A stretch of 64,000 nucleotides of DNA from an uncultured Gemmiger sp. (lineage in GTDB: Bacteria; Bacillota; Clostridia; Oscillospirales; Ruminococcaceae). A model generated the notes under the pieces. It ran no database searches, was not told where the DNA came from, and was given only the letters and a program-made list of their open reading frames with translations. Where the stretch lies: contig CALXAH010000016.1 of NCBI GenBank assembly GCA_944386225.1, forward strand, positions 1 to 64,000, read 5' to 3'. Position numbers and translations under genes: made by a program. Below, one piece after another: positions 17,433-27,229 of this stretch. Positions within the stretch are counted from its first letter, which is position 1. Each line of letters begins with the position of its first letter.

Positions 17433-19184
17433 TTGAAAAAACCGCATAACGTATCAGTTAAACGACGAGTGACTGTTATTTTTATAGCACTCTCTTTACC
17501 GGCACTATTAATAATGACCGTCTATGCAGTCAATGCGATGGAAACTGTGAAAACAAAATTGGCCCGCGCAGCGGGCAGTTCGCTTCAGCTGTTTGCAGTA
17601 TCGCTGGAAAATCAAATGGAAGCGGTTGAAAATCATTTGGTTGACTTGGCTTTGCGCAGTGAAGAACTCCGTCGATTGGGAGAAGAGGAAGGCCACACCC
17701 AAGCGTATCTGGATGCCTATGAGATTACACAGGGGTTTTCAAGTCTCATCGAGTCCAACGAAGCCGTATCGGGGCTGCTGCTTTACAGTACCGATAATGA
17801 TATGTATATGGCCAGCTACGGCGCATTGCCTGGCGACGTGTTGCAGCAAGGTGCAACTCGGCTGGCGATGCGGGATGCTTTCGTTGTACTTGTTTCAACA
17901 GGGCCATTGGATGCGTACGAGTGGTTCGCGTATCGGATAGAGGATACCCTTTATTGGCTTCGGGTAGTGCGGTACAGAGGCGTTTATATGGCGGCGGCAA
18001 TCGATTTGGAAATGTTGTATGAAACAGCAGTCAGCCAGTACGAATTTGATGGCGTGCTCTCTTTCTGGGATAATGAAGGCGTCCTTCTTTTAGGAGAAAA
18101 CGCAGGAAACCCGGATTGCAGCAGCTGGGGCGTTGAACAATATGATGAAGTAACATGGAAAGGGCAGCATTATTTACGCGTCAGCGCACAGGCAGGCAAA
18201 CTGCAGCTGTCTTATCTGCTGCCGTTCGGAAATACCCAGGGAGCGATGGGAAGCCTGGAGATCGTACTGGTCTTTTGTACAGTGCTGGCGCTTATAAGCA
18301 GCCCGCTGATCGCCATTTACTTGCGGCGTACAGTTTTTCGCCCCCTGGACTCGTTGGTGGAGACCATGGAAAAGATTGCGCAAGGAGAATTGGAAGCACG
18401 TCCCAGTACGATCTATAAAAACAAAGAATTCAAGCAGGTCAATGATACCTTCAACAATATGATCAGTCAGATTACACGGCTGAAAATTGATACGTACGAA
18501 CAGCAGCTGGCGGTCGAACGTAGTGAGATGACAGCGCTCAAAATGCAAATTCGTCCGCATTTTATACAAAACTGCCTGAAAAATGTATACGCGCTGGCGC
18601 AAACCGGGCGAATTGAAGAGATCCAAGCGCTGATTTTGATGCTCTCCCGTCATCTTCGATACGTGCTGAGCTGTTCGCAGGATACAGTGCCCTTGAGCAA
18701 AGAACTGGAACTGTGCCAGAATTATCTGGAACTGAGCAGTGTGGGCCAGGTGCGGCCGGCTCAATGCAATGTGGAATTGGATCCCCGGATCAAAGATCTT
18801 CCGGTACCGCCTGTTTCCTTGCTTACCTTAGTGGAAAACTGCGCAAAACACGGGGTGCGCGGGGATACAAGTCTGGTGGTGACCATCACCGCGCGGCAAC
18901 TGGAAATGGAACAGGGAACGCTTGCGGACATTACCGTAGGGGACAACGGCCCGGGATTTTCAGCGGCTCAGATAGAGCAGTTGAATCGACACTTGCCGAA
19001 GGAAGAGAATGAGGAACATGTTGGCCTGGCCAACGTAATGCGCAGGCTTCAATTGCTGTACGGCAAAGAAATGGCGGCAGCCTTTACCAACGGGCGCGAT
19101 GGAGGAGCGCGCATCGAGATCTTTTTACCGTTGCAGAAAGAAACAACTGGGGAGGAAATGCATGAAACTGCTGATCGTGGATGA
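17433..19184 (+). CDS. YesM-type sensor histidine kinase
   Basis: The 583-residue membrane kinase has a first membrane segment at about 10-35, an extracytoplasmic sensor to about 270, and a second segment at about 272-294. HAMP, His_kinase and HATPase domains follow. The phospho-acceptor box reads MQIRPHFIQNCL rather than the common NPHFLYN form. The ATP-binding N-box is LVENCAKHG and the G-box GDNGPGF. TTG at 17433 was chosen as start because GGGTG lies 7 nt before it; a TTG two codons upstream is too close. It overlaps the response-regulator gene by 23 nt. Such pairs sense extracellular glycans or their binding proteins and control the adjacent transport and glycosidase genes. Confidence 0.9.
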   Translation: MKKPHNVSVKRRVTVIFIALSLPALLIMTVYAVNAMETVKTKLARAAGSSLQLFAVSLENQMEAVENHLVDLALRSEELRRLGEEEGHTQAYLDAYEITQGFSSLIESNEAVSGLLLYSTDNDMYMASYGALPGDVLQQGATRLAMRDAFVVLVSTGPLDAYEWFAYRIEDTLYWLRVVRYRGVYMAAAIDLEMLYETAVSQYEFDGVLSFWDNEGVLLLGENAGNPDCSSWGVEQYDEVTWKGQHYLRVSAQAGKLQLSYLLPFGNTQGAMGSLEIVLVFCTVLALISSPLIAIYLRRTVFRPLDSLVETMEKIAQGELEARPSTIYKNKEFKQVNDTFNNMISQITRLKIDTYEQQLAVERSEMTALKMQIRPHFIQNCLKNVYALAQTGRIEEIQALILMLSRHLRYVLSCSQDTVPLSKELELCQNYLELSSVGQVRPAQCNVELDPRIKDLPVPPVSLLTLVENCAKHGVRGDTSLVVTITARQLEMEQGTLADITVGDNGPGFSAAQIEQLNRHLPKEENEEHVGLANVMRRLQLLYGKEMAAAFTNGRDGGARIEIFLPLQKETTGEEMHETADRG

Positions 19185-20745
19185 CCAAATGAGCGTGGTG
19201 GAAGGCCTCAAAACCGGAGTGAACTGGAAAGCGTTGGGCTTTGCTACGGTAGACGGCGCATATAACGCGCTGGACGCACGGGCAAGCTTATCCCGTCAGG
19301 TGGCGGATGTAATGCTTTGCGATATTGAAATGCCTGTAGAAAGCGGGCTTGAGTTGTTGGCGTGGATGCGCGAACAGGGTATGGAGACCTTATGCATCTT
19401 TCTTACGGCGCATGCTAAATTCAATTATGCACAGGAGGCGGTTCGGCTGGGCGGTTTTGACTATATTATCCAGCCGGCTTCCTATTCCGAAATTGCACAG
19501 GCCGTATCCAAAGCGGTTAAAAGCGTACAGCAGGGAAAAGAGCAGCTGCAATTGCAGGATATGGGGAAGGCTTTTCATCAGCAGGAACCTGCTATCATTG
19601 CGAATGTCTTGCGGAATTTTTTGATGAATCAGCCCAACAGCCGTGATATGGACACGTTGGAACGGCTGGGGATTCTGCCGCTGCGAAGTAAGGCTGGCTA
19701 TTTAGTCCTGATGCAGCCTTTACGCTGGGAAAAAGAAGAAGGTATGGAAGGCACTCTTTTTGCCGTTGCCATGGGAAACTTTTGCCGAGAGGTTTTTGAT
19801 CCCTTGTCGGAATTGTCGGTTGTAGCATGGATGCCGCAATATGGTGGGCTGGCCATTGTATTGCAGAACAGCGAAGGGGAAGAAATGCCTATAGAGGGCA
19901 TCATACGCCAGCTGGTGTTTTTGGAGAGCGTTTGCGAGCAATATCTGCACTGTACCGTAGCCTGTTATCTGGATGGACCGGTTCCGATGAATGAGATGCC
20001 GGGCCGGTGGCAGAAGCTGGCAGCCATGCAGGAGGACAATGTGGCTCTGCGACCGGGTGTTTTCCAGCTGGAAGAAAAACCCCGCGCACCGCACACTTTC
20101 CGTGTTCCGCAGATACGGGGATGGTACAACCTCCTTAAGGAAGGTTATACCGAAGCCATGGAAAAAGAGGGGATTGCCCTGTTGGATCAGCTTTCAGAAA
20201 ATGGTCAGCTGGATGGGGCGGCACTAAAGACCTTTTATCAGGATTTTCTGCAGATGGTCTATCATTCTATGGAAGGGAGTGAAGACCGCATGCACCAAAT
20301 GTTTCACGAACCGGAAGATCTGGAACTTTATCGGAACGGAATGCGTTCGATAGACAATATGAAACGGCTGCTGCATCATGTGGCAACACACTTTGCTTTG
20401 CCTTCCCCGATTGATGATCAGGCCAAAATCGTAGAAAAACTTTGCCGTTACATTAATGAACACCTGGACAGCGAATTGCGTCGGGATGAACTGGCGGATT
20501 ATGTACATCTGAATCCGGACTATCTTACCCGGATTTTCAAAAAAGAGACCGGATGCACAATCAAGGAATACGTGATTCGACAAAAGATGGAAGAAGCAAA
20601 GGTTCTTCTCCGTACAACCAATTTACCGATCAGCTTTATAGCCGCTAAAGTGGGGTATTGTAATTTTTCACATTTTTCTTATACCTATAAAAAAGTTCTC
20701 GGCATTACCCCACAGGAGGAACGGCAGGGCGTAAATCAAGAATAA
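19162..20745 (+). CDS. YesN-type response regulator with AraC output domain
   Basis: The 527-residue protein has a receiver domain at 1-120 (LLIVDDQ, phospho-acceptor D54 in LCDIEMP, and the conserved TAHAKF segment). A poorly conserved middle region follows. At 425-527 there is an AraC-type double HTH (LADYVHLNPDYLTRIFKKETG and VGYCNFSHFSYTYKKVLG). It is the partner of the overlapping kinase and most likely activates the downstream binding protein, GH43, sulfatase and ABC genes. A direct repeat at the ABC promoter is a candidate target. The start follows GGAGG. Confidence 0.92.
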   Translation: MKLLIVDDQMSVVEGLKTGVNWKALGFATVDGAYNALDARASLSRQVADVMLCDIEMPVESGLELLAWMREQGMETLCIFLTAHAKFNYAQEAVRLGGFDYIIQPASYSEIAQAVSKAVKSVQQGKEQLQLQDMGKAFHQQEPAIIANVLRNFLMNQPNSRDMDTLERLGILPLRSKAGYLVLMQPLRWEKEEGMEGTLFAVAMGNFCREVFDPLSELSVVAWMPQYGGLAIVLQNSEGEEMPIEGIIRQLVFLESVCEQYLHCTVACYLDGPVPMNEMPGRWQKLAAMQEDNVALRPGVFQLEEKPRAPHTFRVPQIRGWYNLLKEGYTEAMEKEGIALLDQLSENGQLDGAALKTFYQDFLQMVYHSMEGSEDRMHQMFHEPEDLELYRNGMRSIDNMKRLLHHVATHFALPSPIDDQAKIVEKLCRYINEHLDSELRRDELADYVHLNPDYLTRIFKKETGCTIKEYVIRQKMEEAKVLLRTTNLPISFIAAKVGYCNFSHFSYTYKKVLGITPQEERQGVNQE

Positions 20746-20811
20746 AGAGGTCTTGATTTCGACAATGAAGTTCTGTTTTTTGGTAGTGGAGGTAGAAAGG
20801 AGCAAGATATA

Positions 20812-22269
20812 ATGAAAGCATCGATAGCAGGATGGCGCTTGTTGCTGCTTTCTTTCTGCATCGTTTTTTGTGTGGTGATATATGCGGGCTGCGCTCAAAA
20901 GGCGGATTCCGACACACAACAGAAGGACGAAATCACTCTGCGCGTTCTTACGGTAGGATCTTCCAGCGAGGAAGCCTGCGAGCGAATCAGTCGGGCCCTC
21001 AGTGAAATTACAATGCAGCGTTTGGGCTTTTCGGTCGAGCTGATTCAGACGTCTATGATTGATTATGACGAAGAACTTTCACGTCTGCATATGTTGAACA
21101 ACAGCCCGGATCTGTTTTGCTATATGCAGCCTGAGGATCTGCTGAAATACGTGGAAGGCGGGTATGTCTATCCCCTGGATCAGATGCTGGAGAATTTTCC
21201 CTGGTTAACCGGTTACGTAACGGCTGAAACATGGACATGTGTCCGGATAGGAAGCAAAACCTATGCAGTGCCTGCCAACAACAGTATCAATTACTGCCAG
21301 GGGTTCGTTGCCCGTACCGATATTCTAGAGGAATTGGGGATAGATCCGGCCACAATCACGGATTGGGATAGCCTGCACAGCCTGCTCTTGCAGGTCAAAA
21401 CCACCTATCCTGATATGACACCGGTGGTGTCCCACTTTGGGCAGACACTCCAGACACTGGGGCAGGATCCGCTGGGAGACAATCTGGGAGTGCTGCTTGA
21501 TAATCGTGGCACCACAGTGGAAAATTTGTATGCCAGCAGCCAATATGCGGAAGTTTGTGCCCGGATGTATCAGTGGTACCAAGAGGGCTTAATCCAAAAG
21601 GATGCCGCCATGGGAGGCGACGCAGCTGCTCGTATGCTGTATTTGCATAATGGGTTTGGCTATTTTGTCAAGATGAACGAGGATAACCTGGTCAGTAATA
21701 TTAACTCTGCGGGAATTTCCTTGTCACCTATTGTGCTGGGGGATACGATTGCCAACAGTTCTTCGGTCAATTTAGGATGGTGTATCGCGTCCTCCTGTGA
21801 ATACAAACAGCAGGCCATGGAATTGCTGGAACTGATCTATACCGACCAGGAGACCGCCGATTTGTGCATCTATGGTCAGGAGGGCATAGACTATCTGCGA
21901 TTGGATCAAGACACTGTAACGAGCATTGATATCCAGCCGGAGGCAGCATGGAACACGGTTGCCTGGGGCTGGCCCAACCGGGATGTGGCCAGTGTGTGGC
22001 AACTCTCTGACGGCGAGTTGCCGGTTTTCCCTACTACTGGTGCCAGACGCTCGCCCGCCATGGGCTTTGTATTTGATTCAACCCCGGTGCAGGCGGCGGT
22101 GAATCGCTGCAAAACGATTACGCAAAAATATCATAATGCACTGATGAGTGGATATTTGGATCCTGATGAGGCGTTGCCGCGCTTTTTGCAGGAACTGGAA
22201 GAGGCAGGTATCCAGGATGTGATTGACGAAAAGCAGTCTCAGCTGGATATTTGGCTTAGTTCGCGCTGA
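20812..22269 (+). CDS. Extracellular solute-binding lipoprotein
   Basis: The 485-residue protein has a lipoprotein signal with lipobox YAGC (C27) and the layout of family 1 sugar-binding proteins (ITLRVLTVGSSSEEACERIS..., long alpha/beta body). It would be anchored to the outer face of the membrane. The matching MalF/MalG-type permeases and ATPase are not beside it. The only ABC importer in the locus has its own, different binding protein. It may therefore serve as a sensor subunit for the YesM-type kinase 60 nt upstream, or use permeases encoded elsewhere. AAAGGAG precedes the ATG. Confidence 0.85.
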   Translation: MKASIAGWRLLLLSFCIVFCVVIYAGCAQKADSDTQQKDEITLRVLTVGSSSEEACERISRALSEITMQRLGFSVELIQTSMIDYDEELSRLHMLNNSPDLFCYMQPEDLLKYVEGGYVYPLDQMLENFPWLTGYVTAETWTCVRIGSKTYAVPANNSINYCQGFVARTDILEELGIDPATITDWDSLHSLLLQVKTTYPDMTPVVSHFGQTLQTLGQDPLGDNLGVLLDNRGTTVENLYASSQYAEVCARMYQWYQEGLIQKDAAMGGDAAARMLYLHNGFGYFVKMNEDNLVSNINSAGISLSPIVLGDTIANSSSVNLGWCIASSCEYKQQAMELLELIYTDQETADLCIYGQEGIDYLRLDQDTVTSIDIQPEAAWNTVAWGWPNRDVASVWQLSDGELPVFPTTGARRSPAMGFVFDSTPVQAAVNRCKTITQKYHNALMSGYLDPDEALPRFLQELEEAGIQDVIDEKQSQLDIWLSSR

Positions 22270-22361
22270 TAGCGCATCGTCTCCGTTCCCGGCAGTCGCG
22301 GCACCCGGTATAGTTTGCTGTAGAGGCCGTCTTCTTGCGGCCGGGAAAGGAGAAATATGCC

Positions 22362-23777
22362 ATGAAACACCCTGCAGTCAATCCGTATCTCCCCCTGGAC
22401 GAATATGTGCCCGATGGGGAACCCCGCCTGTTTGGGAACCGTGTATATCTCTATGGTTCTCACGATACCGCAGGCGGGAATTTTTTTTGCCTGGAAGACT
22501 ATGTGGCCTGGTCTGCGCCGGAAGATGATCTGTCTGACTGGCGGTATGAAGGGGTAATTTACCGCAAGGATCAGGACCCTTCAAATCCGGACGGAAAACT
22601 GGAGCTGTTTGCTCCCGATGTGGTCCGGGGAACAGATGGACGTTACTATCTTTATTATTGTCTGCGGCTGCGCCCGGAGTTCGGTGTGGCGGTGAGCGAT
22701 TCACCCGCCGGACCCTTCCGGTTCTATGGACACATTACCCGTCCCGATGGTTCGATACTGGATGATTTTATGCCGTACGACCCCTCGGTCCTGGTGGATA
22801 CGGATGGCAAAGTGTATCTGTACTATGGCTTTTCCAGTCAGATGCTCGCAGATAAATTCGGGGTGGAAAAAAGTCCGGGCTGCATGATGGTGCAGCTGGC
22901 ACCGGACATGCTTACTGCCATTACAGAGCCGGTTCAGTGTATACCCGGCGAGGAATTGGCAATGGGCAGCTCCTTTGCGGGCCATGCGTATGTGGAAGCG
23001 CCTTCTATGCGCCGGTTCGGTGACCGGTATTACCTGGTTTATTCCAGCCAGAATTGGCACGAACTCTGCTATGCGGTCAGCGACCGGCCCGACGGTGGCT
23101 TTATCTATGGTGGAATCTTAGTAGACAATGCAGATCTGGGGTTGAATGGCAATGCCCATCCGGTCCGGCAGCCGGGCAATAACCATGGTGGCCTGGTGGA
23201 GGCAGCGGGGCGACTGTACATGTTTTACCATCGTCACACCCAGGCGAATTCCTACTCCCGTCAGGGATGTGCCGAGGCTATTGCTTTTCGGGCAGACGGC
23301 ACATTGCCGCAAGTGGAGGTTACCTCGTGCGGGCTGAATGATGGGCCGTTGCCAGCCCAGGGCGAATGGCCTGCCGCTATTGCCTGCTGCCTGCATGGTT
23401 CTGATCCGGATGTATTGCTGGATTTTCGCAGTTTAAAACCGGGCAGCGTACCCTATATCACCGAGACCGGTACCGGTGGGCCGGCTCCGGAACAGTTCAT
23501 CGCCAATCTGTTGGATGGATCCGTAGCAGGATATAAGTATTTTAAGGCAGAGGACGTGCGACAGGTAACAGTCTGGGTGCGCAGTACCCGGCCGGGTGAG
23601 GTGAGTCTGCACCTGGATGCGCCGGACAGCCCTGCACTGGGGCGCGCTGCATTACCCGCCGGTGATACCTGGACGCCGGTCACCATACCGGCATCTTTCG
23701 GCGGTACCCATGCCTTGTATTTCCTCTTTGCGGGTCAGGGCATAGCAGAGTTTTCCCGCTTTGCATTCAATGTGTAA
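22362..23777 (+). CDS. GH43-family glycosidase with C-terminal CBM6-like region
   Basis: The 471-residue protein has the five-bladed propeller signatures of GH43: DEYVPDGEPRLFGNRVYLYG near the start (general base Asp in the PDGE segment), MPYDPSVLVDTDGKVYLYYG (pKa-tuning Asp), and YVEAPSMRRFGDRYYLVYSS (acid Glu). Residues from about 340 resemble a beta-sandwich carbohydrate-binding module. There is no signal peptide, so it acts on imported oligosaccharides. GH43 enzymes usually remove arabinose, xylose or galactose. The exact linkage is not predictable here. Confidence 0.88.
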   Translation: MKHPAVNPYLPLDEYVPDGEPRLFGNRVYLYGSHDTAGGNFFCLEDYVAWSAPEDDLSDWRYEGVIYRKDQDPSNPDGKLELFAPDVVRGTDGRYYLYYCLRLRPEFGVAVSDSPAGPFRFYGHITRPDGSILDDFMPYDPSVLVDTDGKVYLYYGFSSQMLADKFGVEKSPGCMMVQLAPDMLTAITEPVQCIPGEELAMGSSFAGHAYVEAPSMRRFGDRYYLVYSSQNWHELCYAVSDRPDGGFIYGGILVDNADLGLNGNAHPVRQPGNNHGGLVEAAGRLYMFYHRHTQANSYSRQGCAEAIAFRADGTLPQVEVTSCGLNDGPLPAQGEWPAAIACCLHGSDPDVLLDFRSLKPGSVPYITETGTGGPAPEQFIANLLDGSVAGYKYFKAEDVRQVTVWVRSTRPGEVSLHLDAPDSPALGRAALPAGDTWTPVTIPASFGGTHALYFLFAGQGIAEFSRFAFNV

Positions 23778-23807
23778 AAGAAACAAAAGGAGAGGAAAGA
23801 AAAAGCC

Positions 23808-25325
23808 ATGAAGATCTTGTATGTGGATATTGATACACTGCGTCCCGACCATCTGGGATGTTACGGATACGGCCGCCCTACCAGTCCCAATATTGACCGG
23901 ATCGCCGGTGAGGGCGTGCGGTTTACCGACTACTATTGTTCCGATGCTCCCTGCCTTCCCAGTCGGGCAGCCCTTATGACGGGCCGGTTCGGCATTCATA
24001 CTGGCTGCATTGGCCATGGCGGCCGCAATGCAGAAATGTGCCAGGAGGGCCGGGAACGGGGCATGGCTGATTTCAATGGTCGCTATAATTTGCCTGCCGT
24101 TATGCGTCGGGCCGGAATGAAAACGGCCAGTATCAGCAGCTTCCCGGACCGGCATGGTGCCTGGTGGTTTAATGGTGGCTTTGACGAGTGCTATAACGTG
24201 GGAAAGCGGGGATTGGAACCGGCTCATGAGGTAATTCCCATCGCCCTGGACTGGCTGGAACGCAAGAAGAACGTGTCGGACTGGTTTCTGCATCTGCATG
24301 TATGGGATCCGCATATTCCTTATCGTACGCCCGGTGAATATGGTAAACCCTTTGCGGAGATGCCCTTGCCTGATCCCTGGATGACGCAGGAACTCCTGGA
24401 GAAGCACCGCAAGACAAAGCCGGGCGGCCACAGTGCGTGTGAGGTTACCGGTTATGACAGTACCCCGAATCCGGCAACACCCCGACAGATTACGGAGATC
24501 CGGGACGTGCAAGACTTTCGCGCCATGATCGACGAATATGATACAGGTATCTGGTATGCCGACCAACAGCTTGGCCTTGTTTTTGACAAGCTGCGGGAAC
24601 AGGGAATCTATGACGATATGGCAATCATTATAAGCTCTGACCACGGTGAGGATCTGGGTGAAATGGGAAGCTACTGTGAGCATGGAGAGGCCGACTACAT
24701 CACTACCCATATTCCACTGATTGTCAAGTGGCCCGGCTGTGCCAGGGGAGCGGTTTCCGGCGGTTTCCACTATAATGTGGATCTGCTGCCCACGCTGGTG
24801 GATCTGCTGGGCGGTGTGCCTCCTTTCCAGTGCAACCGGGTAGTAGGAAAGCCCAATCCGGTTAAGTACGACGGTGAAAGTTTTGCCCATGAAGTGCGCA
24901 CCGGTGCTGACGGCGGTCGGGATTATCTGGTTGTCAGCCAGTGTGCCCATGTTTGTCAGCGCAGTGTTCGGTTCGGAGACTGGATTTACATCCGAACCTA
25001 TCATGACGGATACCATCTTACCGATGCGGAGGAACTCTTTAATGTGAAAGAGGATCCCCATGAGACACGGGATGTGGCCCATGAGCATCCGGAACTTTGC
25101 TGGAAGGGGGCTTGGTATCTGGAACACTGGGTTGCTGACGCTATGCTCGGCAACATCAGACACAGCAATGCGGATCCTCTTTGGAATGTGATTGCGGAGG
25201 GAGGCCCTTTCCATTGCCGCGGATACCTTAAAACCTATTGCGAGCGGCTGGAGGCTACAGGCCGGGCAGATTGTGCTGAGGAACTGCGTCGGCGTCATCC
25301 CGATGAATTAGCGGAGTCCTATTAA
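23808..25325 (+). CDS. Type I sulfatase (Cys-type), no signal peptide
   Basis: The 505-residue enzyme has the formylglycine motif CLPSRAALMTGR (C49), metal ligands in the first strand (VDIDTLRPDH) and the C-terminal metal pair SSDHGED. Cys-type sulfatases need maturation by a radical-SAM anSME in anaerobes; none is in the window. The protein starts directly at the first beta strand, so it is cytoplasmic. It lies 30 nt after the GH43 gene and 15 nt before a second sulfatase. The tail (about 440-505) includes motifs unlike the other sulfatases here, so a different linkage specificity is likely. Confidence 0.92.
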   Translation: MKILYVDIDTLRPDHLGCYGYGRPTSPNIDRIAGEGVRFTDYYCSDAPCLPSRAALMTGRFGIHTGCIGHGGRNAEMCQEGRERGMADFNGRYNLPAVMRRAGMKTASISSFPDRHGAWWFNGGFDECYNVGKRGLEPAHEVIPIALDWLERKKNVSDWFLHLHVWDPHIPYRTPGEYGKPFAEMPLPDPWMTQELLEKHRKTKPGGHSACEVTGYDSTPNPATPRQITEIRDVQDFRAMIDEYDTGIWYADQQLGLVFDKLREQGIYDDMAIIISSDHGEDLGEMGSYCEHGEADYITTHIPLIVKWPGCARGAVSGGFHYNVDLLPTLVDLLGGVPPFQCNRVVGKPNPVKYDGESFAHEVRTGADGGRDYLVVSQCAHVCQRSVRFGDWIYIRTYHDGYHLTDAEELFNVKEDPHETRDVAHEHPELCWKGAWYLEHWVADAMLGNIRHSNADPLWNVIAEGGPFHCRGYLKTYCERLEATGRADCAEELRRRHPDELAESY

Positions 25326-25340
25326 CAGGAGGAGAACACC

Positions 25341-26945
25341 ATGACGAAACGGCCACACATCATCCTGTTCAATCCGGATGAGATGCGTGCCTCGGCTTTG
25401 GGCCATCTGGGCAATCCGGCGGCCATTACGCCTTATTTGGATGCTTTCACTGGCGAAGCGGTATCCTTTCGCTATGCATATTGCCAAAATCCGGTATGTG
25501 TACCCAGCCGATGCAGCTTTTTTACAGGTTTATATCCCCATGTGCATGGACATCGAACCATGAGCTATTTGTTGCGTCCGGGTGAAACCACCCTGTTTCA
25601 AGAATTGCGGGCCGCTGGCTATTATGTATGGATGAACGATCGCAATGACTTGACTGCTGGTCAGATCCCCGGTTGGACGGAGAGCCATGCGGATGAGATA
25701 TACTATGGAGGCCAGAAAAAGCAGGGACCCGGCCCGGAAAATCCCGGCTTAAGAGGCACCCGGGGCGATAAGCAATTTTATTCCCATTTTGAAGGGCGGC
25801 TTGGTCTGGATGAGACAGGAGCGAACTACAATGGGGATGATGAAGTGGTGGATGCGGCTATCAAACGGATCCGTACCCGCCCGAAAGAGCAGCCGCTTTG
25901 TCTGTTCCTTGGCCTTACCTGGCCCCATGCGCCCTATCGGGCGGAGGAGCCATACTACTCCGCGGTGGACCGCAGTAAATTACCGCCCCGTATCCGGGCG
26001 GCGGACTGCACCGGAAAAGCTAAGATCCTTGCAGAAATCCGTAAATATGCAGGTATGGAAAGCTATACGGAAACGGACTGGGATGAACTGCGCGCTGTCT
26101 ATCAGGGCATGTGCATGAAAATTGATGAACAATTTGGCCGTTTAATGACCGCACTTAAAGAAGAAGGCATATACGACGATTGCGCCATCTTCTTCTTCAG
26201 CGATCACGGCGACTTTGCCGGCGATTATGATCTGCCGGAAAAATGTCAGAATAGTTTTGAAGATTGTCTGACACGGGTGCCGCTGCTGATCAAACCGCCC
26301 AAGGAAATGGCTTTAGATCCTGGAATCAGTGACAGCTTGGCTGAATTGGTGGATTTGTATGCCACCGCGCTGGAATTTGCAGGGGCTTCTTCCTCACATA
26401 CCCATTTTGGCCGCAGTCTGACACCGGTGCTGACCGACAGAAAGACGCGGGTGCGTGAGTATGCTTTTTGTGAAGGAGGCCGCCAACCGGGCGAGACGCA
26501 CTGTGATGAGTATCATCAGTGCGGTCCCCACGGCGCACCCCCTGCTACGCCCTATTGGCCAAAGATGATGGCACAGACGGACGATGAGGCACACGCCAAG
26601 GGCATTATGATACGCGATGAACGGTATAAATATGTAAGCCGTACCCTGGGCCAGGATGAATTGTATGATATGGCATTGGATCCCAATGAGACAACGAATC
26701 GGATTGCCGACCCATCACTGTCCCCGGTAGTTGCCCGGATGCAGTATGTGATGCTGAAATGGTTGCAGGCCACCGATGACATTGTTCCCTTTGAGCAGGA
26801 TCAGAGATTCACACCCGAAATGTTATGGGCACGTGTAAGGGGACTGGTACCTTCCGATAAGGAGCCGCAAGTGCGTGAGATGATCGGCCAGGGAACACCC
26901 TTCCCTGTGCTGATGAATTTCTGCCGTTCCTTGTCAGAAAAATGA
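25341..26945 (+). CDS. Type I sulfatase (Cys-type), no signal peptide
   Basis: The 534-residue sulfatase has the motif CVPSRCSFFTGLYP (C53), N-terminal metal strand ILFNPDEMRAS and C-terminal pair FFSDHGDFAGDYDL. The family's first Asp-Asp pair is reduced to a single acidic pair in NPDE, as in several cytoplasmic sulfatases. The start codon follows ACAGGAGGAG. It is followed by a terminator, so the first transcription unit of the glycan locus ends here. Confidence 0.92.
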   Translation: MTKRPHIILFNPDEMRASALGHLGNPAAITPYLDAFTGEAVSFRYAYCQNPVCVPSRCSFFTGLYPHVHGHRTMSYLLRPGETTLFQELRAAGYYVWMNDRNDLTAGQIPGWTESHADEIYYGGQKKQGPGPENPGLRGTRGDKQFYSHFEGRLGLDETGANYNGDDEVVDAAIKRIRTRPKEQPLCLFLGLTWPHAPYRAEEPYYSAVDRSKLPPRIRAADCTGKAKILAEIRKYAGMESYTETDWDELRAVYQGMCMKIDEQFGRLMTALKEEGIYDDCAIFFFSDHGDFAGDYDLPEKCQNSFEDCLTRVPLLIKPPKEMALDPGISDSLAELVDLYATALEFAGASSSHTHFGRSLTPVLTDRKTRVREYAFCEGGRQPGETHCDEYHQCGPHGAPPATPYWPKMMAQTDDEAHAKGIMIRDERYKYVSRTLGQDELYDMALDPNETTNRIADPSLSPVVARMQYVMLKWLQATDDIVPFEQDQRFTPEMLWARVRGLVPSDKEPQVREMIGQGTPFPVLMNFCRSLSEK

Positions 26946-26953
26946 TGTCCGTT

Positions 26954-27022
26954 CCATAAAGATAGACCCGCTGGTGGAATTACGTTCTGCTGGCGGGTTA
27001 ATCTTTATGGGTTTTGTTTTTT
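26954..27022 (+). terminator. Terminator between the first glycan unit and the ABC operon
   Basis: CCATAAAGAT (26954-26963) followed by the ACCCGC region pairs with GCTGGCGGGTTA and ATCTTTATGG (ending 27010). A T-rich tail GTTTTGTTTTTT follows. The stem is long, with a few mismatches. Confidence 0.8.
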
Positions 27023-27070
27023 AGGGTGCCGCCTGCGTAAGTCATAATATCTACAACGATGGTCGGATTA

Positions 27071-27120
27071 TCGATATTGCATTGTCGATATTTTGCAGAT
27101 GGTCGCAAATTTGATACTAT
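27071..27120 (+). promoter_or_regulatory. Promoter of the sugar ABC operon with tandem activator site
   Basis: TCGATATT occurs at 27071-27078 and again at 27085-27092, a 14-nt repeat period, immediately upstream of a weak -35 TTGCAG (27093-27098). A 16-nt spacer leads to TACTAT (27115-27120). Tandem direct repeats abutting a poor -35 are typical of AraC-family activator sites. The locus's YesN-type regulator is the obvious candidate. Confidence 0.6.
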
Positions 27121-27229
27121 CCTTTCGGAAAAATGAAAGAATTCGGATCGGATACATTCTATACTAATGCTGTAAGAAGCCCTGGAGGAATGTGAGCGGG
27201 GCCACTACAGAGAAGGAGGCATGTTTCCG

